Shown here in pieces: positions 10,420-22,479 of a stretch of DNA of 64,000 bases (position 1 is its first letter; each line of letters starts with the position of its first letter). The DNA is taken from positions 10,176,637 to 10,240,636 of the forward strand of contig JAGTTD010000003.1 of NCBI GenBank assembly GCA_018398585.1, written 5' to 3'. The translations under genes and the position numbers were made by a program. Under the pieces are notes generated by a model. The model saw only the letters and a list, made by a program, of their open reading frames with translations, searched no databases and was not told where the DNA came from. Source of the stretch: Simmondsia chinensis (taxonomy: Eukaryota; Streptophyta; Magnoliopsida; Caryophyllales; Simmondsiaceae).

Positions 10420-12029
10420 ACCAAATTTGCCATACACGCATTCGCATCCTATCCAAATGAAACTCAAACGACTTCTGAGTAAAAGTGTTTGTGAAAGGAT
10501 CTGCCAAATTATTTCTCATATCAATCTTCAAAATTGCAATCTCCTCTTTCTCCACACAGTCCCCAATGAGGTGATACTTTCTTTCAATGTGTTTGGACCG
10601 ATTGTGCTTCCTTGGTTCCTTAGAGTTGGCTACCCCACCAGAGTTCTCCTAGTAAATGAAAACAGGTGTGAGCCCCTCCTTAATAACCTTTAGCTCCATA
10701 AGAAACTTCATTAGCCAACAAACCTCCTTGGCAGCTTTAGAAGTCGCGACATACTCGGCTTCCATGGTGGAGTCAGCGATACAAGACTACTTGACACTCC
10801 TCCAACTAATTGCTCCACCTCCGAGGGTAAAAACATAACCAGATGTCCAACATCTAGCATATATGTCTGACTGAAAATCTTGGTCAGAATAGCCCAGTGG
10901 AATCAGCTCATCACCATGAAAAACTAATATATAATCTCTAGTCCGTCTTAAGTACATGAGAATATGCTTTACTACCATCGAGTACATAATACCTAGATTA
11001 GACTGATATCTACTAACCATGCCAACAGCAAAATAACTATTAGGTCTAATACATAACATAGCATGCATAAGGCTTCCCACAGCTGAAGCATATGGAACAT
11101 TCCTTATATACTCTTTCTCGTGAGATGTCCTAAGACATTGTTCTAAAGAAAGAGACACTATGCCTGAAAGGCAATAAACCCCTCTTGGAGTCCGTCATGT
11201 TAAACTTAGACAACACTTTGTCTATGTAGGCAGCCTGAGACGGACCCAACACCCTATTCCTAAGATCTCACAAAAGCTTAATCCCAAGAATATAGCTGGC
11301 TTCTCCTAAGTCTTTCATATCGAACTAACTTGACAACCAAATCTTAACAGCTGATAAAACTCCGACATCATTTTCAATGAGTAGGATGTCATCCACATAC
11401 AATACTAAGAAAGTCACTTATTTCTCCATGTTGCACTTGTACACGCACGATTTATCAACTGATTGAACAAAACCATAGGACTTTATTGCTTCATTGAATC
11501 TTTTATTCCATGAGCAAGATGCTTTCTGAAGTCCATAAATGGACCTTTTCAGTTTGCATACCATATGCTTCTGATTTTTACGAACGAACCCGTCTGGTTG
11601 CACCATATAGATGTCTTCATCAAGACTGTCATTCAAAAAAAAGGTTGCCTTGACATCCATTTGCCATATCTCATAATCATAGTGAGCAGCAATGGACAAG
11701 AGAATCCTAATGGACTTTAGCATGTCTACTGGTGAGAAGGTCTGGTCATAACCGACACTTTCCTTTTGGGTATAACCCTTAGCAACCAGTCTTTCATTGA
11801 AGGTCTCTACCTTCCCTTCTACTCCTCTCTTCATCTTGTAGACCCACTTATAACTAATGGGTTTAAAGGCAGGTGGTGCCTTTACAAGATCCCATACTTG
11901 ATTAGAAGATTCTATCTTAGTTATCATTGCTAAGAACCATTGGTCAGCATGCTGAGGCTCCCATGTACTTGGAACTGTCTCAAAACGAATTGCAGGTGTA
12001 TCCAATACATCTACTCGGTCTCGAGACAT
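10420..12029 (-). pseudogene. copia reverse transcriptase and RNase H (decayed)
   Basis: The open piece 12029-11418 carries YKWVYKMKRG, VAKGYTQKES, YEIWQMDVKATFF and SIYGLQKAS, the standard copia RT order. After a stop, the catalytic YVDD box follows (LVLYVDDILL, about 11405-11375). The piece 11158-10787 continues with YASAVGSLMHAM and AISWRS, leading into RNase H with EAEYVATSKAAKEV at about 10760 and ADPFTKTL near 10480. At least four stops or frameshifts separate the pieces, so no enzyme can be made. Confidence 0.9.
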
Positions 12030-12034
12030 ATCAA

Positions 12035-13346
12035 ACCATTCAAAAGTAGCTCGTTTTTACTTAATTCCTCCAACACTATTTGACACTTACTTTTGTAGTC
12101 CATCATAAAATCCTTCTCTAAAAATCTGGCATTTGCACTAACAAACACTTTTTGGTCTAAAGGACTATAGAAAAGACCACCTTTGTACCCCTAGGATAGC
12201 CTACAAATATAGACATTTATGTTCAAGGCTCCAACTTGTCTGGGCTCTTTTTCAACACATGTGTTGGACATTCCCAAATATGAAGATATCATATACTAGG
12301 CTTGCGCCCAGTCCACAACTCCACGGGTGGTTTAGGAACCAAATTAAGAACATAGGCTGTTGTTTCCAAGGCATAACCCCAAAAAGAGATCGTAAAATAG
12401 CATGACTCATCATGGACCTTACCATCTCCTACAGCGTCCTATTTCTCCTTTCAGCAACACCATTCTACTGCGGTATGAAAGCTAAGCTCTAATCCCACTT
12501 GTAGCTAAGAAATCTAGAAACTCTCCTAAATGGGACTCACCATCTCGATTAAATCAAAGTGATTTCATATGTTTACCCGTCTGATTCTCGACTTCAGCCT
12601 TAAACTCCTGGAATTTTTTAAAAGAGTCAGACTTGTGTCTCATCAAGTAAACATAGCCATACCTAGAGTAATCATCATCAAAATTGATGAAATACTCATA
12701 CCGTCCTCTCACCTAAACATTCATTGGTCCACATACATCTGTGTGAACCAACTCAAGCAAGTCACCAACTATATTTTTACTCTTAAAAACGGACTTAGTC
12801 ATCTTTCTTTCCATGCAAGATTCACAGAGTGGTAAGGACTTCAAGTCTAAAGACTCTATTAATCCTTCATCCACTAGTCTTTGGATCCTACTAGAATTAA
12901 TATGACCCAAGCATTTGTGCCATTTGAAGGCATTATAAATTTCAGGACTTTACCTTTTAAGAGGTAAACCTAGCCTACTACTGTTAGATTCGAACATACA
13001 TTCAGTAGAGTTTTGATCAGGCATCAAAATAAACAAACCATTCACAATAGTACCCTTGCAAATAAACAATTTATTATGCTTAACGACAAAATTAGTTCCA
13101 AAACTAACTAAATATCCATAAACATGACACAGAAATCCAATTCTTGCATAATGCAGATGCATAAAGATGGTTCTCTAAAATTAAAACTCTACTACTAAAA
13201 ACTAAGCTAATGCCACCCATTCCCAAGACTAAAATGCACCTCCCGTCTCCTACAGTCAAGTGCAATGCTCCATCATGCAGCTTCTTGGTAAACTTGAGTC
13301 CTTACAATATATTGCACACATGATCAGTCAAACTTGAGTCCATACA
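12035..13346 (-). pseudogene. copia protease and integrase (decayed)
   Basis: Near 13346-13240 there is a protease-like segment in which the usual DSGATDHVC reads MDSSLTDHVC, so the catalytic DSG is altered. The piece 12910-12713 is the GAG-pre-integrase zinc region (MGHINSSRIQRL, CESCMERKM, ELVHTDVCGP). The integrase core continues to about 12035 with several stops. Confidence 0.8.
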
Positions 13347-14100
13347 CTAGGAACTTGGTAGACTCTCAACTACACATGACTCAATCAAATAAGATATCTC
13401 CATACCTTGTCCTAATGGTTTCTTTGTCTTAGTAGGAACATTAGCTAAGTACTTAGGGCAATTCCTCTTCCATTGGCCATTCTTCCCATAAAAGAAACAC
13501 TTTCCTTTTGATGGCTCCTTTTTGAATGGGTTAGTTGCTACATTAGTAGCTTTGCTCTTATTCTTCTTTCTAGACTTTTTCTTTGATGGCGTCCTATTCC
13601 CCGTCCAAGGTGCTTGGGTTAAGTGGATAGTCCTCTTAGCCTTCATCACCCCCTCAACTACTTGCAGCTCCTTTATCAACTCAAGCAATGAATAATCTCT
13701 ATTATTCATTATATAGTTTAGCCTGAACTAAGTAAAAGACTCTGCCAAGGAGCCAAGTACCATGTCCTGCTAAGATTGACCATCAATATTAGCACCAAGG
13801 AATTTCAGTTCGTTTAAGGAAGCTATCATTTTCAAAACATGCACTTGAACTAGACTTCCTTCAGACATCTTCAAAAGCATGAGCTTTCTCATAAGCTCAT
13901 GTCGCGCTGCACTATCTTGCCCACACAACATCTTCTTGAGATGTTCTTTCATCTCGGCTATTGTCTTTATCTCAAGCATCTCGAGAACGTTAGACATATA
14001 AGCCAATATATAACACCTGGTTAGATCATTGGACTGAATCCAGTGGTCATAAAGTTCATTGACAATAATGGTGGCATTATTAGCAGGCACAGAAGGATAA
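13347..14100 (-). pseudogene. copia gag (decayed)
   Basis: Two open pieces, 14090-13770 and 13709-13347. The first has the nucleocapsid-type wording NDLTRCYILAYMSNVL and KMIASLNELKFLGA. The second has a basic linker and a zinc knuckle reading CFFYGKNGQWKRNC, in which the second Cys and the His of CX2CX4HX4C are replaced by Tyr and Gln. That knuckle should not bind zinc. Confidence 0.85.
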
Positions 14101-15470
14101 GGTTCAGTTAACCCAAATTTATGTCTCTTGTAATTAGCACAATATCTAGATTCATTTTCCAGGTTAGATGATGTCCAGTAAGGAGGTTATCCTTAAGTAT
14201 GGAATGCAATGCACCAGCATTAGTCATGATTACACTTAAAAGATGTAAAATAAACTAGACGAGTCATGCATCTAATTATGACATTATTTCTTTCAAAATT
14301 TAACAATCATTATTAATTAGGTATCCACTACACCAATTGTAACAAAAGAAATAATGACCCAAACTACCCACTCATTACTCCCCGTCGGCGAGGCCTCAAC
14401 AAGCTTAACACAGTTGAGAACGTTTCTCTGTTATTATATTTTCTTGTAAACTCTTACTAAATATTAATAATTCACCATTTGGTCCTTAGTCTCTAAAATA
14501 GTACAACAAAGCTCGTAGGGGAGTCTAATGGAGCTTTTAGCCAAGTGTAAACCATTATCTAAACATCTATACAAGGTCACGAAATACTCTATGTCGGCAT
14601 GACCGCACTTAATTACTTCAATTTCAGTTCAACCCAAACAGAAGTTAACCCTGTATTCTGCAGATCAACATCCTCATTGAGGAGTAATGTAGACCCACTA
14701 TAATCTGAGACCAATAATGGAGACCATGAGTTTTCAACTTTTGAACCTCGCTCTCACTTGATTTTTGAAACAAATTAACAGATTTTAACTAGGTTATCTC
14801 ATAATGTATTTGGCTTTAATATAAATAGAATAATAAAATTACAATCATAATCCAATTAGAACATATTTAAATTATTCGCTCCTATCAAACATATCATTAA
14901 AACTCCTTGTAATTACATCAATTTAAGTCAATGTAAGACTCAAATATTTTCTAAACTCTTTTAGAAAAATATCGATTATCACATAATCCGTTTTACAATC
15001 TCATTCTAAAATAAAATAAAATATTTTAATTTTTTTGACGTCAACCGCTAACGTTGGCAGGTGGCGTGCTGACATCACCCAATAACATTAGCCACGTCAC
15101 CAGGAAATAATTTTTTATTTAAAATTTATTATTCATATTTAATTGACTATAATCTCATTCCATCAATTAAGTTATCTAATTTAATTAGATAATTTCACAA
15201 AGAATTTAACTCGTCAAGAAAATTCAATTTTCACAATCAATAACCAAAAACAAAGTAAACATTGATTAATACATTCCCTTTATTTGAATTTTAAACATCT
15301 TAAAACAATCAATTAAACATATAACAATTTATATGAACATATTCAACAGCGATTACATCATACTTTTAGATGCCCATCATAAATTTGTATGTAAAACATG
15401 GTTTTTAAATTATGTCGAACAATGACCTCATGCACATCATGAATAATTAGAATCCGGCTCTGATATCAAT
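14101..15470 (-). other. copia 5' untranslated region and leader
   Basis: No open frame of interest. The primer-binding site lies at 15454-15470 next to the 5' LTR. The rest is AT-rich leader and a decayed gag N-terminus. Confidence 0.6.
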
Positions 15471-17293
15471 TGTTGGGCGGACAATTTTAGCTTCATAATT
15501 TAAAATTCTCAATTTTAAATATATACATTTATAAAACTCTAATTAAACATAACAATGCATAATATAGATGACATACCCAAGAAAAACAGTTAAATATGAA
15601 TCAAAAAGTATAAATCAAGAAATCTCATACCTCATTGTAAAACGCAAGAGTAGTAAATGCTCCAACAAAACCCCTAAAATCTTCTCCACAATTCCTCTTA
15701 GCACAGGACACGCATGGGTATCGTGAAATCAAGTAATTCTTAAAACTATTTTAAGAATTAATTGGGAAGAGAGATTTTCTCCTTTTTAATTCTCTAATTA
15801 ATTAGGAGAAACTCCAGCTAAAAATTATTGAATTCTAGTGAGCTAGATTTCTTATATTTATAGGATGCTAAAAAATTAACTCATTTAATTTAAAATAAAA
15901 AATATAAAATAAAATTTTATTTTTGATAAGTCAAAATACCAAAAATAATTCTCCAAAAAGGCAAAAACAACGCATAGACAGATTCTTCCTATCAAAGGGT
16001 GCCACTTGGCACCCTCTAATTGGCACGAGCCAATAGGCCCGAATCGCCCCCATGTCGTGCGTTAATTGGTCCATGGGGGGCGACATGTATCACCCCCTAT
16101 GCCAGTCAACACACGACACTTATTCGCTTGAGCAATTTTTCGCGTTTTTCCCCTTTTTATTTTTTTCGTTTATTTTTTTGTACAAATTCATGTCATGAAT
16201 TTTTGGGTTTAATAAAAAAATAATGTATTCAACTCTTGAATAAATAATTCATCTCATGAATTTTCTTGAGATTTTAGGTGCTTAATTTAGAGGCTTGCGC
16301 AAGGACTTCAAGAACAATTTATTGCTAACCCAAAATGGGTCAAATCTAATTATCATCTCATGATAACAATTGAGTTAGCATTTAGTAACACTTAATTTCA
16401 CTAAATAAGTTTTATTACACTCTAAAAATAAATATATTTACTCATTAAACTTTCCTATAATAGTGTACTCACAAATGACCCCTTTATTAAATGTCCATGA
16501 GAAAAATAATTTAAACTACTATTGTCATTCTTTCTCACTTTTCCTTCTTATTTCCTAATTCGCCCTTCTCGAATAATTTACTAATACAGAAAAACAATTA
16601 TGTATTAATTTCAAATGTCAAACATATGGAATGCTCTGGCCAAAGTCTCTACTCGAATATTTGTGAATCAACTAAGGGGACAGTATATATGGTAGATTTC
16701 TAGCAAAATATCCACTCCCGCTATACGTCATGCAATTACCAAACGAACATAAGATCCCGGTTAGACTTAATAACCTGATCCTTTTAGCGCATCAAAGCAA
16801 TTAACATTCCATGCACGAGTTTAAACTATTTCCCGAATTTATAGTCGTTGTACAAACAAAATATATATGAGTTGCTTACTTCCGATAATAGAGCAAAAAC
16901 AAGCAAATCATGTGGTCCATTCAGTGTAGCAATCTTATTATAGTACACCAACATAACATTCTTGATCACTATCCACATAACCAAGACAAATTATCTAAAG
17001 GTTATATTATAGTCTTAGCAGACAAGTAGTCCAAACTCATTATTGACTACTAACTGATTATTAAATAACATTTTAATATGTTATTCTATCTATGGCATAA
17101 TCTCATTATCCAATAAAACTGATATACCAAATGTCATTTAAGGACTTTTTCCATCCCATGGTATGCGTTTTGAAAGAAAACAACGCCACATGCATAAAAA
17201 GAACTCATAAACATATAGACTATAATAAACAATTTTTATTCACTAATAAAAATGTTCATATAAATTGGGTTTCCTAGGATACCAGCTCCAATA
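15471..17293 (-). repeat. 5' LTR of the minus-strand copia element
   Basis: Pairs with 8523-10401. Its plus-strand left end TGTTGGGCGG touches the primer-binding site, and its right end CTCCAATA touches the TSD GGAGC. Confidence 0.9.
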
Positions 17294-17298
17294 GGAGC

Positions 17299-18321
17299 TT
17301 CCCTTGGTAAATCACTCATGCGAGATTTTAAGATAGAAGTGATGTTATCCCCTCCTTCACCAATATTTGAGCCTAAAGACTCTGTTCTTTGAGGAGACTC
17401 TTGAACATGGCTCTTGGGTGCAGAGACTAGGACTTCCTCTATGATTGGAATTGTCATTGCCTAGCATTACACAAGAATAAGTCAGGACAGCCTTAGAAAG
17501 ACTAAAAAAAGAAAAGCCAATACCTCTTGTTGAGAGACTCTGGCTCTTCTTTTCCACACCAATTGTGAGATTGCCACTTCTTCTTTGTCTTCTTCTTCTT
17601 CTTCTAGCGTCTGAGTGGCCCTAGCTGGAAGAGCATAGGGGACCCTTCTCTTACTTCTTTTCCTTGAACCGCAACCTCATGGGCTAGCATGGTAACTACA
17701 GGAGGGATTCTTCCAAGAGCATCATGGTGAAACTCCAGGTATTTCTGGGAGTTTCTTGAGCAGTTGGGGGTATAAAACAAATAAAACCAAGTTAGCATTT
17801 ACTCAAGCCATTTGGGAACATCTCAAAGCTTCAAGGATGGTAGCTTACCTGGCAATGCTTTCTTTACTAGAGTCTGCTTCACTCTAATTGGCTGTGCGGC
17901 TCTCGAGCTAGGACCAGCAAGCTCAAGAGAAGGCATAAAATACAACTTGGCTCCTCTGGCCTCCAAAGTGGACCAATAGGCTTGAAACTAAGATAAATAT
18001 TGGGAGTAGAGCATGAGGCATACCTGTAGGGGACAAGGTACCCATAGGCTAATTTAATCTCTAAGTTGGTCTCATAAAGCTCCCCACTTTGAGAGAGTTG
18101 TATGGGGATCCTCTTAGGCTACCAGAGGTTCTTGGTCCGTAAACTTGGAAAAGAAATGTCCTGGACCATCCCAAATTGCATGACAAACAATCCAGGCCTG
18201 TAAGTCTCTACTCCATGGTGAGTCTGGTGGCAGAAGAGAAGATCTTGAGGGCACCAGATTGCTTGCCAAACCTCAGTGTTGTTGTCCACAGAAACATCAT
18301 GGTGAGGTCCAGCTTCCTGAA
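17299..18321 (-). pseudogene. antisense PMD gene copy B, middle part
   Basis: Minus-strand sequence between the solo Sirevirus LTR and the copia element. Open pieces such as 17798-17604 (SQKYLEFHHDALGRIPP) look like protein-coding remnants but match no domain I can name. Its place between the PMD N-terminal part (19694-20773) and the coiled-coil part (7618-8522) follows from the structure of the two insertions. Confidence 0.5.
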
Positions 18322-19693
18322 TGAAGGCCTAAGGAGCAACTCAAGAAGGGGACGAATTAGGTTCTTTCATGATAAAACGAAACTTTAAGCTTTAAGAACC
18401 AAAAATTAAATTGAAAGATAAACGATGAATATAATATAAAAAGTAAAAGACAGGAAGAAAAATTATGCACAATGATTTTTGTAGTGGTTCACTTCCAACC
18501 CGGAAGCTAGTCCACTCCTCAGGTGACTACTATTTGTCACTTGAGCCTTTCACTAAGCTTGATCCTTTTTAAAACCTCGGCTCAGGGTCCAACCTTTACA
18601 ATTGGTCTTTTTGTACGTAGGCTCGAGACCCAACCTTTTACAATTGACCCTTTTGTAACAGTAGGCTCGGGATCTAACCTTTATAATAAAATGAATTAAG
18701 GGAATCAAAATTCTTCACTCTTTCAGGAGTGAATTGACAATAAATTAAGGATAGCCAAAGCTAAGGATATCCCAATCAAGGTCAAATAATCAACAATAAA
18801 GAGAACAAATGATACTCAAAAAAACTTTAGGAAAAACTCGAAATTAAAACGTTAAAGCACAATAAGAGAAGAAAAGCTTTTAATCAAGAATGCTTAGAGA
18901 GAATTGGATGATTATGACCAATTTACTCAAGCCCTATTTATAGGAAAATGAAGGGCTTATGGACGTTTGAATTGTTTAGGAAAAAAGTGGGAGTGAAATC
19001 AAATCAAAAGCAGCTGTTTGGAGCCATTGCAAGGCTGTGTGTCGACACACATCAGCATGCTTTGGCTTCCATACGTCCGTGTGTCGACACATCCTTTCTG
19101 TATGTCGACACTCGGCATGGCCGGGTGGTAACATTTTGACCGTTAGCTTGATTTGGTTTCCTTATTTAGTTTATTTTTGAATGAATATTTTTCTAATCAA
19201 GTTAAAATGTCACCCTAATAAAATTTTCTTGATCTTGTTATTTTAGGCATGATTCCATAATGCAAATTTATAAAATATCCTTATTGAAAAAATTTAATTG
19301 GCTTGGATTTGAAATTAATGTTTTTCAAATAACATTTGGAAATCAAATTTCAAAAATATTTCAAAAACATTTTTGTTAGAGAACATTGAGATTTGACTCA
19401 ATTGATTTATCCCGATCCTAAGTCCTAAAAATAAAAATAAAAATAAAAAACAACTCGAAGCACCTATACCTGGATCTAGTTTTCTTGATTTTGCATGAAT
19501 CTTCTCTTCAACTTTGATCATTTTCTTCTTTATCCATCGTCTTAGAAAGTTAGGTATCAACAAGATCTATCTTGATTTTCCCTAACTTTCTTATGAGTCA
19601 TTTTTAAGCAAGATTAGAACAATTAAATACAATGATTCACTAAATTGATTATTATCATCAAAATTACAATGTAAAAGGCCTATAGAGCCAACA
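18322..19693 (-). repeat. solo LTR of the Sirevirus-like family, inverted
   Basis: Reverse complement of the LTR at 2025-3582. On the plus strand it starts TGAAGGCCTAAGG and ends GCCAACA. Both flanks are PMD gene sequence and no internal region is present, so this is a solo LTR left by LTR-LTR recombination. The flanking 5-mers CTGAA (18317-18321) and CTAGA (19694-19698) are only partly alike, so the TSD has decayed or the junction was altered. Confidence 0.8.
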
Positions 19694-20773
19694 CTAGACC
19701 AGACAGGACCAAGCTTCCTCTCATAAAATGGAGTCCATCAGACCTCTAATCTGCCTCAAGGGGACAAGAGCTCCTCAAGAAAATTATCAAAGGACTATCT
19801 TGGGGGTAGGAGAACCTCCATACGTGAAAATTGCTCCCTCTAATAGGTGACTGCATCACCTGTGGGGACAAAAGGTACTCTATGGAAAAGCTTGGAGAAG
19901 TAGCCTCGGGCCTATAATTGGACCAGTGACAAGGGTCCTTCTAATTGGAAAGCATAGTTCCTGATTCCCTAAGGCAACCATAAACTTGTGCCAAGAGCAG
20001 TACCGTAACTGTCTTAAGAGATTTAAAAATAGTGCTGGAGGAATTAGCAAAGAAAAACTTGTTCAACCAGAACAAGTAGAAAGAGACCTCTTCCTCCTTA
20101 GACCCTTGCCCATAGTCATATTCTTCTGGAAGAAAGAAATTAACAAAGGTCTCATAGCCAGTGGGCAAGGAGGTCGTGAGAAAGGAAGAGGCACAGCCCT
20201 TAGCCTCTTTTGAGACAAAAGAGTCTAAAGGCAACTTAACCCCTTCTAGGGAAAGACTTGTTCAGGCTGCTATGTCCTCCAAGGTAATTCCAAGAAAGCC
20301 CTCTAGAAGGACAAAAGTGTTTTAACAAATGTCCTAATAGTAGGTTAGGGCTGTCATAATTGGAAATTCATATCTGATTGAAATCATGGAAGCCTGATGG
20401 CTTCGTAAATACGAAAATTCTTCCATTTTTCTTTATACCTCAGGGTCAAGCAATCAACCCAATCAGCATATCACTTCATCAAGAATGTCCACCACTTGAA
20501 GGGGGAGGATTCCTTGCAAATACGTCTTCCTCCCTATGAGTGACCTACAAAGATAGAACGAAGTAAAGGGGAGTCGTCAGTGTCAAGGAAGATTCCTTCA
20601 AGGTAGGTTAGCTTACAGAAGGGTCAAAGATTGGTCCTATGGCACATGGTTCAAAGGAAGAAGAGGGATCATTCAGGGAGTTAAAGTCAATAGGGTTTTG
20701 AAGTCTGTCCAAGACCATTAAAACATCTGAATGAATTAGATATGTCAAATGCTTTATAAGTGAATAGAGACAT
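19694..20773 (-). pseudogene. antisense PMD gene copy B, N-terminal part
   Basis: Homologous to 3583-4358 with a start codon at 20773-20771. The piece 20234-19941 holds SFVSKEAKGCASSFL, LPTGYETFVNFFLP and SKEEEVSFYLFWLNKFFFA, followed by a hydrophobic LKTVTVLLLAQVYGCL stretch. That order fits the PMD core. Frameshifts occur between 20773 and 20240. Together with 17299-18321 and 7618-8522 it outlines one antisense gene of roughly 3 kb once the two insertions are removed. Confidence 0.6.
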
Positions 20774-20931
20774 TTTCTATGGTTTAAAGGAATTTAAAGC
20801 TCTAATAATGTAATTAGCAAGAAGTACGAAGATTTGAAAGCTAAGAGCAGGTGTCAAAGCGCTTGATTGCAACAAAAAGAGAGCACAGAGCAAACGGTGA
20901 AAATTTTCGAAGCCCTAACTGTCATATTATA

Positions 20932-20942
20932 GACACGCAGGA
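20932..20942 (-). promoter_or_regulatory. TATA box of antisense PMD gene B
   Basis: TATAATATG on the minus strand, at the position matching TATAAATA of copy A, about 160 bases before the start codon. Confidence 0.45.
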
Positions 20943-21063
20943 ACGGAGGATGTATAAACATCAAATAGTGTTCTCTTGAGCTCCTTACAGCCATTGAAGG
21001 TCAAATTAGGCAGATTTTTTACCCGTTAAAAATATGAAATTACCAACAGCTAAAGGGGGCATT

Positions 21064-21845
21064 TGTTTACACCCCAAACTCGAGAGAGTTGGGACAATTC
21101 CATTTTGAGACTAAGAGTCACAGTGTTTATCACATGGGGCCATCCTTAAAAGATGTTAGGCTTTTTAAATATTAAGACAATGGCATCTCGAGCCCAACTG
21201 ATTGAAGAGTTAAATCCCTTATGGAATATTAACCATTTGAGGTGGTTGATGAGGTAAAAGAAGCTCGAGCTTGAGGGACATCCTAGTAGATTGCAAAATA
21301 GGTGGTTCTGAAGCTTGAGACAATGACCTGAAGTGTATTTCCAAATATGTGGTCCTCAGCTTTATTGAAATAAACTAGGGCCATCTAGAAGGAACACCAA
21401 TGATTTATATGGACATGGGACTTCCAGAAAGATGCTCGAGCACACAATTTCAGGACATTATCAACACCCATTCAGTGCACCAAAGAAGCATTGAGGCAGA
21501 CGTTCGAAAGAAATGCCTGAATAGAAGGATGCAGCAATTGCTTTATAGTTTTCTATAAATAAGAGACACTATTATAGTTGTAAAGTGTCCAACACCACCA
21601 TACATCCTTCTTCAAGTTTTTTTACAGCGCATTTGTGCTTTTTACTTGGGAGTAGCTAACTTGACTTAACTTAGCTTAGCATAGAATTCTCTTGTACTTT
21701 CTTTTTTCAAGGTAATACAACATTTCGGTTTTCAAGTATGAACTCCTTGTTTCAATCTGTTCCCACAATTGACCAGTTGAGAATCGAAGTGTCGGTTTAA
21801 GGCTTTGATGCTCAAGGCTTGACCTTGCTTGCATGGGTCTTATCA
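21064..21845 (+). repeat. LTR B of the PMD-carrying element
   Basis: Homologous to LTR A (4651-5427). It starts TGTTTACACCCC after the purine tract AAAGGGGGCA, and the end is placed at TTATCA by alignment to copy A. The two LTRs differ clearly and are old. Confidence 0.65.
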
Positions 21846-22470
21846 CCAGTGTTACTTCTTAGTAAGTCAGGTGAACTTAGGTTTTAGTTATTGATTAAGA
21901 GCTTTGATGGCCAAGGCTTGACCTTAATTGCATTATTCCTCGTCCAGTAATCCAAATACGGTTTGCTTCATCTTTGTCTTGTCAAACTCTAACTCATTGG
22001 AGTTATTTCAATCAAGGGTGTTAAGCCTAAAAATCTAATTGACTCAATTTTGTAAGTTGACTGCTAAGCTCTTGAGTTTGTCTCCAACCCAGTTCCCAAC
22101 CATTAAGTGTACGAGGAAAAGTGTATGTGGGTTCCATTTCACCACCCTAATTGCCACTTGAGCTGGGTCCATATCTCTTTTAATTATCTGTCAATCATTA
22201 TTAAAAAAAAATCAGAAAAAACATATTAAAAAGTCTCATTAATTGAAGCGAAAGCAAAATCCACAGAAGTTGCAAACTAAAGTTGGATTTACTAAAAGCA
22301 TCATCCATTTCCCAAAAGGGTTCTTGGTTGAGGTAAAACATGTGTAGTCCGAAATTCAGGTTCGCTCCCACGTCGTTGTGAGTCCTTTTTTGCATGTTTG
22401 TTTGAATTTATATTTATGTTGACCACACACACACTAAGCAAAAAAAAAGAGAAAATAGTGGCTAGGCATT
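21846..22470 (+). other. leader of the PMD-carrying element and unassigned DNA
   Basis: 21846-22310 matches 5428-5715 plus 7500-7600, including the shared stretch AAAGCATCATCCATTT. From about 22320 to 22470 I see nothing recognisable except a CACACACACAC microsatellite near 22420. Confidence 0.45.
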
Positions 22471-22479
22471 TGTTAGAGA

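Larger units (their letters stand above)
8523..17293 (-). mobile_element. complete but decayed Ty1/copia retrotransposon (TSD GGAGC)
   Basis: An 8.8-kb minus-strand element with LTRs at 8523-10401 (3') and 15471-17293 (5'). The 5-bp TSD GGAGC is at 8518-8522 and 17294-17298. Next to the 5' LTR is the primer-binding site ATTGATATCAGAGCCGG (15470-15454), a slightly changed initiator-tRNA-Met type. The purine tract GTGGGAGAT precedes the 3' LTR (10410-10402). Gag, protease, integrase and reverse transcriptase occur in copia order but with many stops. The LTRs differ visibly along their length, so the insertion is old. It lies inside the antisense PMD gene. Confidence 0.92.
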
